Shown: positions 26,422-33,807 of the stretch, piece by piece | Position numbering within the stretch: the first letter of the stretch is position 1 | How the letters are laid out: every line of letters starts with the position of its first letter | Source: VRUE01 sp963728365 | GTDB taxonomy: Bacteria; Actinomycetota; Thermoleophilia; Solirubrobacterales; 70-9 | DNA: 64,000 bases | Direction: 5' to 3' | Assembly: GCA_963728365.1 (NCBI GenBank) | Contig: CAVSJI010000001.1 | Span: forward strand, 186,001-250,000 | Position numbers and translations under genes: made by a program | The notes under the pieces: model-generated | Seen by the model: the letters and a program-made list of their open reading frames with translations, nothing else | Told to the model about the DNA's origin: nothing | Databases searched by the model: none

Positions 26422-26796
26422 ATGAAGGGACTGAAGACGCTGACGGCGATGCTGCTCGGGATCGCCCTGCTGGCGAGTGCCGCGCCGGCGTCGGCGGGTG
26501 CGGCGGCGTACAAGCACTACGTTGCCTGCGGGGTCTCACAGAACGCGAAGGCCAAGCACAAATGCCCGAAGAAGTCGAAAAAGGGCGCCTTCTTCAAGAG
26601 CGTCAGGGCCGACGTCAACTACAGCGTCTGCGTCAAGTTCCCGACCGGGAAAAACATCTGCGCCAAAGCACAGCCGGCCACCCAGGGAACCCTCTACGTC
26701 AACAAGATCACCTCGAACATCCCCGGCAAGCACCGCGTCAGCTGGTTCGTCGAAGGCAAGCGGGTCGGGGTCTTCATCTTCCAGGTCACTGGCTGA
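26422..26796 (+). CDS. Small secreted basic protein of unknown function
   Basis: This 124-aa protein has a clean signal peptide ('KTLTAMLLGIALLASAAPAS', cleavage after 'ASA'). The mature domain is Lys-rich with four Cys and ends in strands 'KHRVSWFVEGKRVGVFIFQV'. A ggagggg Shine-Dalgarno precedes it; GTG 26419 is an alternative start one codon earlier. It interrupts the tsaE-tsaB cluster, and the tsaB reading frame begins by overlapping its stop. I recognise no family; an Ig-like or cell-wall-associated fold is possible. Confidence 0.75.
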   Translation: MKGLKTLTAMLLGIALLASAAPASAGAAAYKHYVACGVSQNAKAKHKCPKKSKKGAFFKSVRADVNYSVCVKFPTGKNICAKAQPATQGTLYVNKITSNIPGKHRVSWFVEGKRVGVFIFQVTG

Positions 26797-27565
26797 GCCC
26801 GGCCCCCAGAGAGGCGCGGTCGTCGGCTTCGACACGGCGACCGCCGACACCGCCGTCTGCGCGACGCGCGGCGGCGAGCCGCTCTACGAGCAGCTGCTCG
26901 GCCTGGCGCCCGACGGCAGCCCGCGTCACTCGACCGCCCTGCTCGTCGAGGTCGAGCGCGCGGCCGAGGCCGCCGGCGGCTGGGGCGCGGTGGGGCGGAT
27001 CGCCGTCGGTCTCGGCCCCGGCTCCTTCGTCGGCATCCGGATCGGGATCGCCACGGCGCGCGGCCTCGCGGCGAGCACCGGCCTGCCGCTGAGCGGCGTC
27101 TGCACGCTCGACGCGCTGGGCGAGGCCCTGGTCGAAACGCTCGCCTCCGGTGCGCCTTTGCCCCCCGGCGCGGGGAAAAGGACCACTGGAACGAGTGCAG
27201 CGGCGCTCGCGGCGCTCGATGCGCGCAGGGGGGAGGTGTTTGCCGCGCTTTACAGCGCCGGCGGGGAGCGACTGTGGGAGCCGTTCGTCGCCTCACCGGA
27301 GGATCTGGGCGAGCGGCTCGCCACGCTGCCGGCGCCGCCGCTGGCGGGCGGTTCGGGGGCGGTACGATTTCGCCATGAGCTGGCGAGCCGGGGCGCCGTT
27401 GTCCCCGGCGACTCCGATCCCGTGCACCGGGTCGCCGCGCGGCACCTTTGCGCCCTGGCGGAGGCCGCGGCGGACGTGGACGAAGCGGACCTCGAACCGA
27501 TCTACCTGAGACCTCCCGACGCGCAACGATGGCGTGAGCGACACGATTCAAAGAGACGAGGCTGA
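26789..27565 (+). CDS. tsaB: tRNA t6A biosynthesis protein TsaB, probable CTG start
   Basis: TsaB is the actin-fold partner of TsaD in t6A synthesis. Family motifs are 'VVGFDTATADTAVCATRGGE', 'RHSTALLVEVERAAEAAG', 'IAVGLGPGSFVGIRIGIATA' and 'ALDARRGEVFAALY'. The frame has no ATG, GTG or TTG near the beginning of the fold. CTG 26789, overlapping the previous stop, gives MAEPGPQRGAVVGFD, which is sensible. Residues about 118-135 ('ASGAPLPPGAGKRTTG') derive from a family C palindrome and interrupt family sequence before 'ALDARRGEV'. The gene overlaps rimI by 32 bp. Confidence 0.9.
   Translation: MAEPGPQRGAVVGFDTATADTAVCATRGGEPLYEQLLGLAPDGSPRHSTALLVEVERAAEAAGGWGAVGRIAVGLGPGSFVGIRIGIATARGLAASTGLPLSGVCTLDALGEALVETLASGAPLPPGAGKRTTGTSAAALAALDARRGEVFAALYSAGGERLWEPFVASPEDLGERLATLPAPPLAGGSGAVRFRHELASRGAVVPGDSDPVHRVAARHLCALAEAAADVDEADLEPIYLRPPDAQRWRERHDSKRRG
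27144..27192. repeat. Family C palindromic element inside tsaB
   Basis: The left arm reads cctccggtgcgcctttgccc and the right arm ggggaaaaggaccactggaa. Both clearly relate to the perfect copy at 6174-6222 (ccggtgcgcctttt / aaaaggcgcaccgg), but pairing is degraded. The open frame is kept. Confidence 0.65.
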
Positions 27566-28007
27566 GGCGCTCCCCGGTGGCGGGACGATCCGCCGGCTCG
27601 CCTACAGCGACCTGCCGCGGGTGATCTCGATCGAGCGGCGCTCCTTTCCGACCCCCTGGTCGCTGGCGATGTTCGTGCTCGAGCTCTCGAAGCCGTCCGG
27701 CATCTGCCTCGCGGCCGTCGATGGAGACGAGCTGCTCGGCTATCTGGTCTGCTCGCGCTACGACCAGGTCTGGCACCTGATGAACGTCGCCGTGGCGCCC
27801 GAGCGGCGTCGCGGTGGCGTCGCCCGCGGGCTGATCTCGCGGCTCGTGGAGGAGGGCGGTGGGCGATTGCCCTTCACGCTCGAGGTGCGTCTCTCCAACC
27901 GCCCGGCGATCGCGATGTACGAGCGGCTCGGCTTCCGCTCGGCGGGCGTGCGTCCTCGCTATTACCAGGACAACGGCGAGGACGCTCTGATCATGTGGCT
28001 GGACTGA
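27534..28007 (+). CDS. rimI: Ribosomal protein S18-alanine N-acetyltransferase-like GNAT
   Basis: This 157-aa GNAT acetyltransferase has 'IRRLAYSDLPRVISIERRSF' with 'PTPWSLAMFVLEL', typical of RimI. The acetyl-CoA loop is 'VAPERRRGGVARGLISRLVE' (an R/QxxGxG/A variant), and it ends 'EVRLSNRPAIAMYERLGFRS' and 'RPRYYQDNGEDALIMWLD'. RimI acetylates the N-terminus of ribosomal protein S18 or other proteins. Its place between tsaB and tsaD is standard in Actinobacteria. The GTG start lies inside the end of tsaB, and the end overlaps tsaD by 13 bp. Confidence 0.93.
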   Translation: MSDTIQRDEAEALPGGGTIRRLAYSDLPRVISIERRSFPTPWSLAMFVLELSKPSGICLAAVDGDELLGYLVCSRYDQVWHLMNVAVAPERRRGGVARGLISRLVEEGGGRLPFTLEVRLSNRPAIAMYERLGFRSAGVRPRYYQDNGEDALIMWLD

Positions 28008-29008
28008 TCCTCGCGATCGAGACCTCCTGCGACGACACCTGCGCCGCGGTGCTCGAGGGGCCACGCATCCTCTCCAACGTGATCTCCTCGCAGGCGGCGG
28101 CGCACGCCGAGTTCGGCGGAGTCGTCCCCGAGGTCGCCTCGCGCCACCACCTGGAGCTCGCCGGGCCAGTCGTCGACGCGGCGCTCTCCAAGGCCGGCAA
28201 GGCGCTCGAGCAGATCGACGCGGTCGCGGTCACGGCCGGGCCGGGCCTGATCGGCGCTCTGCTGGTCGGCGTCAGCACCGCCAAGGCGATCGCCGCGCCG
28301 CGCCGCCTGCCGTTGATCGCGGTCGATCACCTGCAGGGCCACGTCGCCGCCAACTTCCTCGAGCCTGAGCCGCTGGAGCCGCCCTTCCTCTGCCTGATCG
28401 CGAGCGGCGGCCACACGCTGCTGGCGGGCGTTCGCGAGCACTCGAGCTACGAGCTGCTCGGCCAGACCCTCGACGACGCCGCTGGCGAGGCCTTCGACAA
28501 GGTCGCCCGGCTGCTCGGTCTCGGCTACCCAGGCGGTCCGGCCCTGCAGCGGCTGGCCGAGGAGGGCGACCCCGCGGCTTTCGAGATGCCGGTGGCGATG
28601 CGCAACGACCCCGGCCTCGACTTCAGCTTCAGCGGTCTGAAGACGGCGCTCGCCTACCTCTGCCGCGATCTCGGCGAGGCGGGCGTCGAGCAGCGCCGCG
28701 CCGACCTCGCGGCCAGCTTTCAGGCAGCGGCCGTCGGCCAGCTGGTCAGCAAGCTCGAGCGGGCGCTGAAGCGCAGCGAGTGGCGAGCGGTCGCGCTCGG
28801 GGGTGGGGTTGCCGCCAACGGGCCGCTGCGCGAGGCGGTGGCGGCGCTTTGCGAGCGACGCGGCGTCGCCCTGAAGCTGGTGCCGATCGAGCTCTGCACT
28901 GACAACGCCGCGATGATCGGCTCGGCGGCCCGCTTCGCCAGGCCGCTTCCCTATCCCGACTACCTCAGCTACGACGCCTTCGCCAGCGGGCAGCGCGCCG
29001 CCGCATGA
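27995..29008 (+). CDS. tsaD: tRNA N6-threonylcarbamoyladenosine transferase
   Basis: TsaD transfers the threonylcarbamoyl group to A37 of ANN-decoding tRNAs. This 337-aa protein has 'ILAIETSCDDTCAAV', 'FGGVVPEVASRHHLE', 'VTAGPGLIGALLVGV', the metal-binding 'VDHLQGHVAAN' (HxxxH), 'ASGGHTLL' and 'CTDNAAMIG' with the metal Asp. The length is typical. The GTG start at 27995 overlaps rimI. It ends inside the start of the glutaredoxin-like gene (ATGA). Confidence 0.97.
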   Translation: MAGLILAIETSCDDTCAAVLEGPRILSNVISSQAAAHAEFGGVVPEVASRHHLELAGPVVDAALSKAGKALEQIDAVAVTAGPGLIGALLVGVSTAKAIAAPRRLPLIAVDHLQGHVAANFLEPEPLEPPFLCLIASGGHTLLAGVREHSSYELLGQTLDDAAGEAFDKVARLLGLGYPGGPALQRLAEEGDPAAFEMPVAMRNDPGLDFSFSGLKTALAYLCRDLGEAGVEQRRADLAASFQAAAVGQLVSKLERALKRSEWRAVALGGGVAANGPLREAVAALCERRGVALKLVPIELCTDNAAMIGSAARFARPLPYPDYLSYDAFASGQRAAA

Positions 29009-29256
29009 GTCAGGTGACGGTCTACTCGCGGCCGGGCTGCCATCTCTGCGAGGAGGCGATCGCCGCGCTGGTGGGGCTGCACGCCGAGGGCTACCACTTC
29101 GAGCTGCACGAGGTCGACATCGAGAGCGAGGACCTGCTCTTCAAGAGGCTGCTCGAGAAGATCCCGGTCGTGGAGATCGACGGCGTCGTGGTTTCAGAGC
29201 TGATCCTCGACGAAGTGGCGGTTCGCCATAAGCTCGGCACGGCCAGGGAGGCCTGA
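29005..29256 (+). CDS. Glutaredoxin-like (DUF836-type) thiol protein
   Basis: This 83-aa protein starts 'VTVYSRPGCHLCEEAIAAL', giving a CxxC active site (CHLC, residues 12-15). It continues with 'VDIESEDLLFKRLLEKIPVV' and a cis-Pro 'IPVVEIDG', the thioredoxin-fold pattern of short glutaredoxin-like proteins. It probably works in thiol reduction, coupled to tsaD by a 4-bp overlap. Its partner is unknown. Confidence 0.88.
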   Translation: MSQVTVYSRPGCHLCEEAIAALVGLHAEGYHFELHEVDIESEDLLFKRLLEKIPVVEIDGVVVSELILDEVAVRHKLGTAREA

Positions 29257-29260
29257 GGGC

Positions 29261-29953
29261 CTATCGGCGCCGGCCGCTCTCGCATTCGTGCGAGCGGCCG
29301 ATGCCGGGCAGGCCGTCACAGCTGTCGTAGCCCGCTCCGCCGTATAGCTGGTCGCTGCTCCCCCCGCCGTAGAGCGTGTCGTCGCCGCCTTCGCCGTGGC
29401 AGCCGTCGTGACCCCCGCCCATCGAGCAGAAGTCGTTCCCCGGCCCGCCCCAACAGCCGTCGCTGCCGCGCCCCGTCCGGCAGTAGTCGTTGCCCGGCCC
29501 GCCGACGCAGTCGGTGTTCACCGGCCCGGCGATGCAGACGTCGTTGCCGCCGCCGCCGATGCAGCGGTTGCGCTGCGTCCCTTCCGGGTAGCAGGTGTCG
29601 CGCTCGCCGTTGCCGATCAGCTTGTCCGAGCCCGCACCGAGATGCGCGGTGAGCGGCGCCGGCAGGCGGTTGAGAACCTCGACCTTGTCGCCGGCGGGCC
29701 CGGTGTCGATTTCGATCGAGCCGACGCCGTCAAGGGAGCAGGCCGCGGCGCCGTGGCCTCGAGTGAAGCGGCATCCACCGCCGATCGATTCCATCGGGCC
29801 CGTGACGAGTAGCGTCGACCCGTCGACCCAGAGCCGCAGGTGCGTGCCGGAGGAGGCACCGTGGATTGCCAGACTCCCCTGCGGGATCGCCGTGGGGGTA
29901 AGGCCGAGCAGCAGAGTGCCGGCAAGGGCGAAGATTGGGAGCAAGCGCCTCAC
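29261..29953 (-). CDS. Secreted RTX-like calcium-binding repeat protein
   Basis: This 230-aa protein has a signal peptide ('LLPIFALAGTLLLGLTPTAI'). The C-terminal half has nonapeptide-like repeats with GGxGxD (for example 'GGGGNDVCIAG', 'GGPGNDYCRTGRGSDGCWGG', 'GEGGDDTLYGGGSSDQLYGG'), typical of RTX/hemolysin-type calcium-binding beta-rolls. Unusually, most repeats carry a Cys, and the total Cys content is high, suggesting disulfide-locked rolls outside the cell. The start is GTG 29953. Its 3' end nearly abuts the convergent glutaredoxin-like gene. Confidence 0.82.
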   Translation of the reverse strand: MRRLLPIFALAGTLLLGLTPTAIPQGSLAIHGASSGTHLRLWVDGSTLLVTGPMESIGGGCRFTRGHGAAACSLDGVGSIEIDTGPAGDKVEVLNRLPAPLTAHLGAGSDKLIGNGERDTCYPEGTQRNRCIGGGGNDVCIAGPVNTDCVGGPGNDYCRTGRGSDGCWGGPGNDFCSMGGGHDGCHGEGGDDTLYGGGSSDQLYGGAGYDSCDGLPGIGRSHECESGRRR

Positions 29954-29989
29954 GCTCGGCGAGCCAGGGTATCGAGACGCCCCGCTGCG

Positions 29990-30268
29990 TCACTCGCCGA
30001 GCAGCTCGTCGAAGCGCCGCGCCGCCCGGCTGGGCATGACGAGCGAGTCGCTGACGCGCAGAAGGCCGGTTCTGGCGAGGTCGCCAATCGCGCGCTCGAC
30101 CGCGTCCCGCTCGGCGAAGGAGCCTTCCTCGCCGATCATCTCGAGGGCGATCTCCTCGCGGGTGAGGACCGCGGGATGGAGGGCGAGGACGTGCTGGAGG
30201 ACCGCTGACTCGATCGCCCGGTCCTCGGCGCCGGTGCTGCGGATGTCATCGCGTTCCTCCACTGGCAC
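29990..30268 (-). CDS. Small winged-helix-like protein of unknown function
   Basis: This 92-aa protein begins 'MPVEERDDIRSTGAEDRAIE' and has a helical pattern ('AVLQHVLALHPAVLTREEIA', 'AERDAVERAIGDLARTGLLR') compatible with a winged-helix fold. It lies 4 bp after the ArsR-like gene and is probably co-transcribed with it. A regulatory or partner role is inference. Confidence 0.7.
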   Translation of the reverse strand: MPVEERDDIRSTGAEDRAIESAVLQHVLALHPAVLTREEIALEMIGEEGSFAERDAVERAIGDLARTGLLRVSDSLVMPSRAARRFDELLGE

Positions 30269-30272
30269 CTAC

Positions 30273-30629
30273 CTAAGGGCGTGGGCCGCCTTTCTCGCCC
30301 CCCCTGCCACCTTTCTTGTCCTTGTCTTTCGGCGGATCGTGCGTTTTCTCCAGAGCGCGCCGCGCCCAGTCGGCTTTCAGCGAGAAGCGGTAGAAGTGCT
30401 GCGTCGCCCCGCGCACCCGCTCCGTGCGGGTCAGGCGCACGGCATTGCACTGCTCGAGCACGCGCACGTGGTAGCTGAGCACGCTGAGCTGCTCGCCGAG
30501 CCTCTCGGAGAGCTCGCTGGGCGTCGTCTCCCGGCGCTCTTCCTTCATCAGGCGCAGCACTCGCCGCCGCAGCGGATGAGCGAGGCCTTCGAAGAGATCG
30601 GCTTGCTTTCCTTTGCTTTCGGTCCCCAT
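30273..30629 (-). CDS. ArsR-like winged-helix transcription regulator
   Basis: This 118-aa protein has an HTH_20/ArsR core: 'LFEGLAHPLRRRVLRLMKEE', 'TTPSELSERLGEQLSVLSYH' and 'VRVLEQCNAVRLTRTERVRG', then 'QHFYRFSLKADWARRAL'. A Lys/Gly-rich tail ends it. No metal-binding Cys pair is seen, so the signal is not arsenic-type. The ATG start is at 30629 with a strong promoter 14 bp before it, and the gene is followed by a small winged-helix gene. Confidence 0.88.
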   Translation of the reverse strand: MGTESKGKQADLFEGLAHPLRRRVLRLMKEERRETTPSELSERLGEQLSVLSYHVRVLEQCNAVRLTRTERVRGATQHFYRFSLKADWARRALEKTHDPPKDKDKKGGRGGEKGGPRP

Positions 30630-30642
30630 CCTGGGGCGGGAA

Positions 30643-30673
30643 TATAAAGCAAACGAAATCTACTGTCTGTCAA
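30643..30673 (-). promoter_or_regulatory. Sigma-70-type promoter for the ArsR-like operon
   Basis: On the minus strand TTGACA (30668-30673) is followed 19 nt later by TTTATA (30643-30648), overlapped by TATATT. Transcription would begin close to the ATG at 30629, leaving a very short or no leader. The spacing is slightly long for a consensus promoter. Confidence 0.5.
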
Positions 30674-30736
30674 CTCCTTGTCTGCGGCAACGGAACGTGC
30701 AGCGCGGCGGCGGCGCAGCCGCTGTCCCGGCTCTCC

Positions 30737-32632
30737 TCAGGCGTCCTCGCGGACGCCGCCCATCTCGGTGAACACGGCGGTCAGACCGCCGTCGGCGCGC
30801 TGCTCGTCGGCGATCACGTGGGAAACGGCGTTGATCAGCGCCAGGTGGGTGAAGGCTTGGGGGAAGTTGCCGAGGTGCTGGCCGCTGGGCGCATCGAGCT
30901 CCTCGGCGTAGAGGTCGAGCCAGCCCGAGGATTCGAGCAGGCGCTCGCAGAGCGCCCGAGCGCGGCGCCGCTCGCCGATCTCCGAGAGCGCCGAGACGAG
31001 CCAGAAGGAGCAGATCAGGAAGGTGCCCTCGGCGCCGCTGAGGCCGTCGTCGGTCTCCTCCGTCTTGTAGCGGAGGACGAGGCCGTGCTCGGTCAGGTCG
31101 TCGGCGATCGCGTCGACGGTGGCGCGCACGCGGGGGTCGTCGGGCGGCAGGAAGCGCAGCAGCGGAATCAGCAGGGTGGAAGCGTCGAGCGCGTCGGTCT
31201 CGTAGTGCTGGCGGAAGATGCCGTCGCGCACCCCGCGCTCGAGGATCTCCGAGCGCATTCGCTCGGATGTCTCCTCCCATTCGTCGGCCAGCTCGTCGAA
31301 GCCGACGTCGCGGGCGAGGCGGGTCCCGCGATCCACCGCGACCCAGATCATCAGCTTCGAGGAGACGTAGTGCTGCGGCTCGCCGCGCGACTCCCAGATG
31401 CCCTGGTCGGGGTGCTCCCAGGCGGCGATCGCCGCTTCCACCTGGTGGCGGATCAGCTGGCGGTCCGCCGGGGTCGCCGAGCCGCGCAGGGCCTTCTGGT
31501 GCAGGTAGATCGAGTCGAGCAGGACGCCCCAGACGTCGTTCTGGCGCTGGCTGTAGGCGCCGTTGCCGATCCGCACCGGCCGAGCGCCGCCGTATCCGCC
31601 GAGGTGGTCGAGGGTGCTCTCGCTCAAGTCGCGCTCGCCGCCGATCCCGTACATGATCTGCAGGTCGGGCTGTTCGTGGCAGACGCTGAGGATGAAGCGC
31701 ATGAAGTCGCGTGCCTCCTGGTCGAAGCCGAGCGTGTGCAGCGCCCAGAGGCTGAAGGTCGAGTCGCGGATCCAGCTGTAGCGGTAGTCCCAGTTGCGCT
31801 CGCCGCCGGGCGTCTCGGGGAGCGAGGTGGTTGGCGCGGCGACGATCGCCCCGCTGGGCGTGTAGGTGAGGCCCTTGAGGACGAGGGCGGAGCGTTGCAG
31901 GTGGATGCGCCAGGGGTGGTCCGGGAAGTCGCCGGCGCGCAGCCAGTCGCGCCAGAACTCTTCGGTCGAGTCGAGCCGCTCGAGCGCCTCGGGAGCGCTG
32001 CGCGGCCCGCCGAGGTCGCCGTCTCCCCAGGTGACCGCGCAGAACCCGGTCTCGTCCTCGCGCAGGCGGATCGTGCCGCTCACGAGGCCGTCCTCGAGCG
32101 AGAGCTCCATGTCGCTGGTCAACCTCAGCTCCGTGCCGTCCGACCCGGTGGCGGTCGCCGCGCCGAGCTCGCCTCCGCTCCAGCTCGCGGGCTCGGCGCC
32201 GTAGCCGAAGCGCGGGGCGCACTCCATCGCCACCTCGACCTCTCCGTCGACGCAGGTGAAGAGGCGCAGCAGCGAGCGGTCGGACTCGTGCGCGGTGCTG
32301 GGCTTGCCGCGGGCGCCTCCCTCGGCCGTCCACTCGGCGATCGAGAGGAGATCGTGGGTGACTAGCCAGCCGCTGTCGGTCACCCAGGTCGTCTCGATCA
32401 CCAGCGTGCCCGGCTCGTAGCGGCGGCTGATCGGCACGATCACCCCGCGTGGCGCCACCGTGAAGTGGCCGGCGCCGCGGTCGAGCAGCGCGGTGAAGAC
32501 GCTGGGCGAGTCGAAGCGCGGCACGCAGAGCCACTCGACGCTGCCGTCGTAGGAGACCAGCGCGCTGGTGTGGCAGTCGGAGAGGAAGCCGTAGCCGCCG
32601 ATCGGCGGGAAGCGGGTGTCGGCGGAACTCAT
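30737..32632 (-). CDS. Glycoside hydrolase family 15 protein (glucoamylase/trehalase-like)
   Basis: This 631-aa cytoplasmic protein has the N-terminal beta-domain start 'FPPIGGYGFLSDCHTSALVS' with 'DGSVEWLCVPRFDSPSVFTA', typical of actinobacterial GH15 trehalase/glucoamylase-like proteins. The alpha6/alpha6 barrel includes 'WDYRYSWIRDSTFSLWAL', 'HPDQGIWESRGEPQHYVSSK' (catalytic Glu) and 'EGTFLICSFWLVSALSEIG' (second Glu). ATG 32632 fits the family start; the longer open frame adds 51 unrelated residues. It would hydrolyse alpha-glucosides or trehalose. It is divergent from ctaG. Confidence 0.92.
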   Translation of the reverse strand: MSSADTRFPPIGGYGFLSDCHTSALVSYDGSVEWLCVPRFDSPSVFTALLDRGAGHFTVAPRGVIVPISRRYEPGTLVIETTWVTDSGWLVTHDLLSIAEWTAEGGARGKPSTAHESDRSLLRLFTCVDGEVEVAMECAPRFGYGAEPASWSGGELGAATATGSDGTELRLTSDMELSLEDGLVSGTIRLREDETGFCAVTWGDGDLGGPRSAPEALERLDSTEEFWRDWLRAGDFPDHPWRIHLQRSALVLKGLTYTPSGAIVAAPTTSLPETPGGERNWDYRYSWIRDSTFSLWALHTLGFDQEARDFMRFILSVCHEQPDLQIMYGIGGERDLSESTLDHLGGYGGARPVRIGNGAYSQRQNDVWGVLLDSIYLHQKALRGSATPADRQLIRHQVEAAIAAWEHPDQGIWESRGEPQHYVSSKLMIWVAVDRGTRLARDVGFDELADEWEETSERMRSEILERGVRDGIFRQHYETDALDASTLLIPLLRFLPPDDPRVRATVDAIADDLTEHGLVLRYKTEETDDGLSGAEGTFLICSFWLVSALSEIGERRRARALCERLLESSGWLDLYAEELDAPSGQHLGNFPQAFTHLALINAVSHVIADEQRADGGLTAVFTEMGGVREDA

Positions 32633-32720
32633 CGCAAATGTTCCCGCTTCGCTCCCGGCGCGAAGAACCAGAGATGCACGCTTGGTCGCTCCGCGGTCAC
32701 GGCCGTGCCAAGCTACCACC

Positions 32721-33635
32721 GTGAGCAGCGTGTTCCTCGCGCACGTCTCGGGCGCCTTCGCCCCGGTCGAGGTATTCCCGATCACGATCGGCGGCGTCGC
32801 CTACTGGGCTCGGGTGCGGACCCTCTCCTGGGACGGCCGGCCGGTGCCGCTTTGGCGCCAGATCTGCTTCGGCGCGGGGCTGCTGACGATTTCGATCGCC
32901 CTCTTCAGCCCGATCGGCCACGTCTCCGACGAGCTGGTCATCGCCCACATGGTCGAGCACCTGCTGATCGGCGACATCGCTTCGCTGCTGATCGTCCTCG
33001 GCCTGACCAAGGCGCTGCTGCAGCCGATCCTCGCGATTCGCCTCTTCAACCGGCTGCAGATCCTCGCCCACCCGCTGGTCGCCTTGCCGCTCTGGGCGGT
33101 CAACTTCTACTTCTGGCACCTGCCGCCGCTCTATGACGCGGCCTATGGCACGGCGCCGATCCACGCCCTGGAGCACACGACCTTCTTCGCCTTCGGCTGC
33201 CTGATGTGGATGCCCGTCTTCGGCCCGCTGCCCAAGCCGGAGTGGTTCACGGCGGGCTGGAAGGTCGGCTACGTGATCGCCGTGCGCTTCGCCGGCGCGA
33301 TCCTCGGCAACGTGCTGATGTGGTCGGACTCGGTGCTCTACCCGATCTACTCGCGCGGTGAGCGCTACTGGGGGATCTCGGCGATCGCCGACCAGAGCAC
33401 GGCCGGGGTGATCATGATGCTCGAGGGAACGTTCCTCGCTCTCGGCGTGCTCGCCTGGGTCTTCTTCGAGGTGGCCCGCGAAGGGACGGAGAAGCAGCGC
33501 TTGCTCGACCTCGCCCACGATCGCGGCGTGCCGCTCGACGAGCGCCGAGCCCAGCGCGCGGTGGCGGCGGGCCATGCTGCGTTGCTCGAGGAGCGGATCG
33601 CGCGGGAGGGGGGAGACCGTGTCCCCGCTCGATAG
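32721..33635 (+). CDS. ctaG: CtaG-like cytochrome c oxidase assembly protein (caa3_CtaG)
   Basis: This 304-aa integral membrane protein has about seven helices and the caa3_CtaG motifs 'VIAHMVEHLLIGDIASLLIV', 'NFYFWHLPPLYDAAY', 'LEHTTFFAFGCLMWMPVFGP' and 'ILGNVLMWSDSVLYPIY'. The His residues in helix motifs probably handle copper or heme in oxidase assembly. The GTG start at 32721 fits. It ends near a small membrane-protein ORF whose start overlaps it. Confidence 0.9.
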   Translation: MSSVFLAHVSGAFAPVEVFPITIGGVAYWARVRTLSWDGRPVPLWRQICFGAGLLTISIALFSPIGHVSDELVIAHMVEHLLIGDIASLLIVLGLTKALLQPILAIRLFNRLQILAHPLVALPLWAVNFYFWHLPPLYDAAYGTAPIHALEHTTFFAFGCLMWMPVFGPLPKPEWFTAGWKVGYVIAVRFAGAILGNVLMWSDSVLYPIYSRGERYWGISAIADQSTAGVIMMLEGTFLALGVLAWVFFEVAREGTEKQRLLDLAHDRGVPLDERRAQRAVAAGHAALLEERIAREGGDRVPAR

Positions 33636-33753
33636 GGCCCGCGCCTGGCTCGTCACCGGCCCCCTGGGCCGCGGCGCATCATTCGCAATCGACTTCGCCG
33701 TCGCCATCCGCACCGCGATCCGCACCCGCCGCCGGGGACGTGCCGCAAGTTAG
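33619..33753 (+). CDS. Small 44-aa protein overlapping the ctaG end
   Basis: A GTG at 33619 inside the ctaG end is preceded by gggagg (33609-33614). It opens a 44-codon frame: MSPLDRARAWLVTGPLGRGA, SFAIDFAVAIRTAIRTRRRG, RAAS. The pattern of a hydrophobic 'WLVTGPLGRGASFAIDFAVA' and a basic tail resembles small membrane-associated proteins that often follow ctaG in Actinobacteria. The last codons lie in the left arm of a 17-bp palindrome. It is short, so confidence is moderate. Confidence 0.55.
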   Translation: MSPLDRARAWLVTGPLGRGASFAIDFAVAIRTAIRTRRRGRAAS

Positions 33754-33791
33754 CGGACCGTATGGGTACTCAAGTTGCGGCACGTCCCCGG
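33732..33791. repeat. 17-bp perfect inverted repeat before tig
   Basis: Arms 33732-33748 (ccggggacgtgccgcaa) and 33775-33791 are perfect complements separated by 26 nt. The left arm ends the small ORF and the right arm lies 16 bp before the tig GTG start. It may be a terminator, an operator or a further palindromic element. Confidence 0.8.
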
Positions 33792-33807
33792 TAGGGTGCG
33801 GCGCTCG

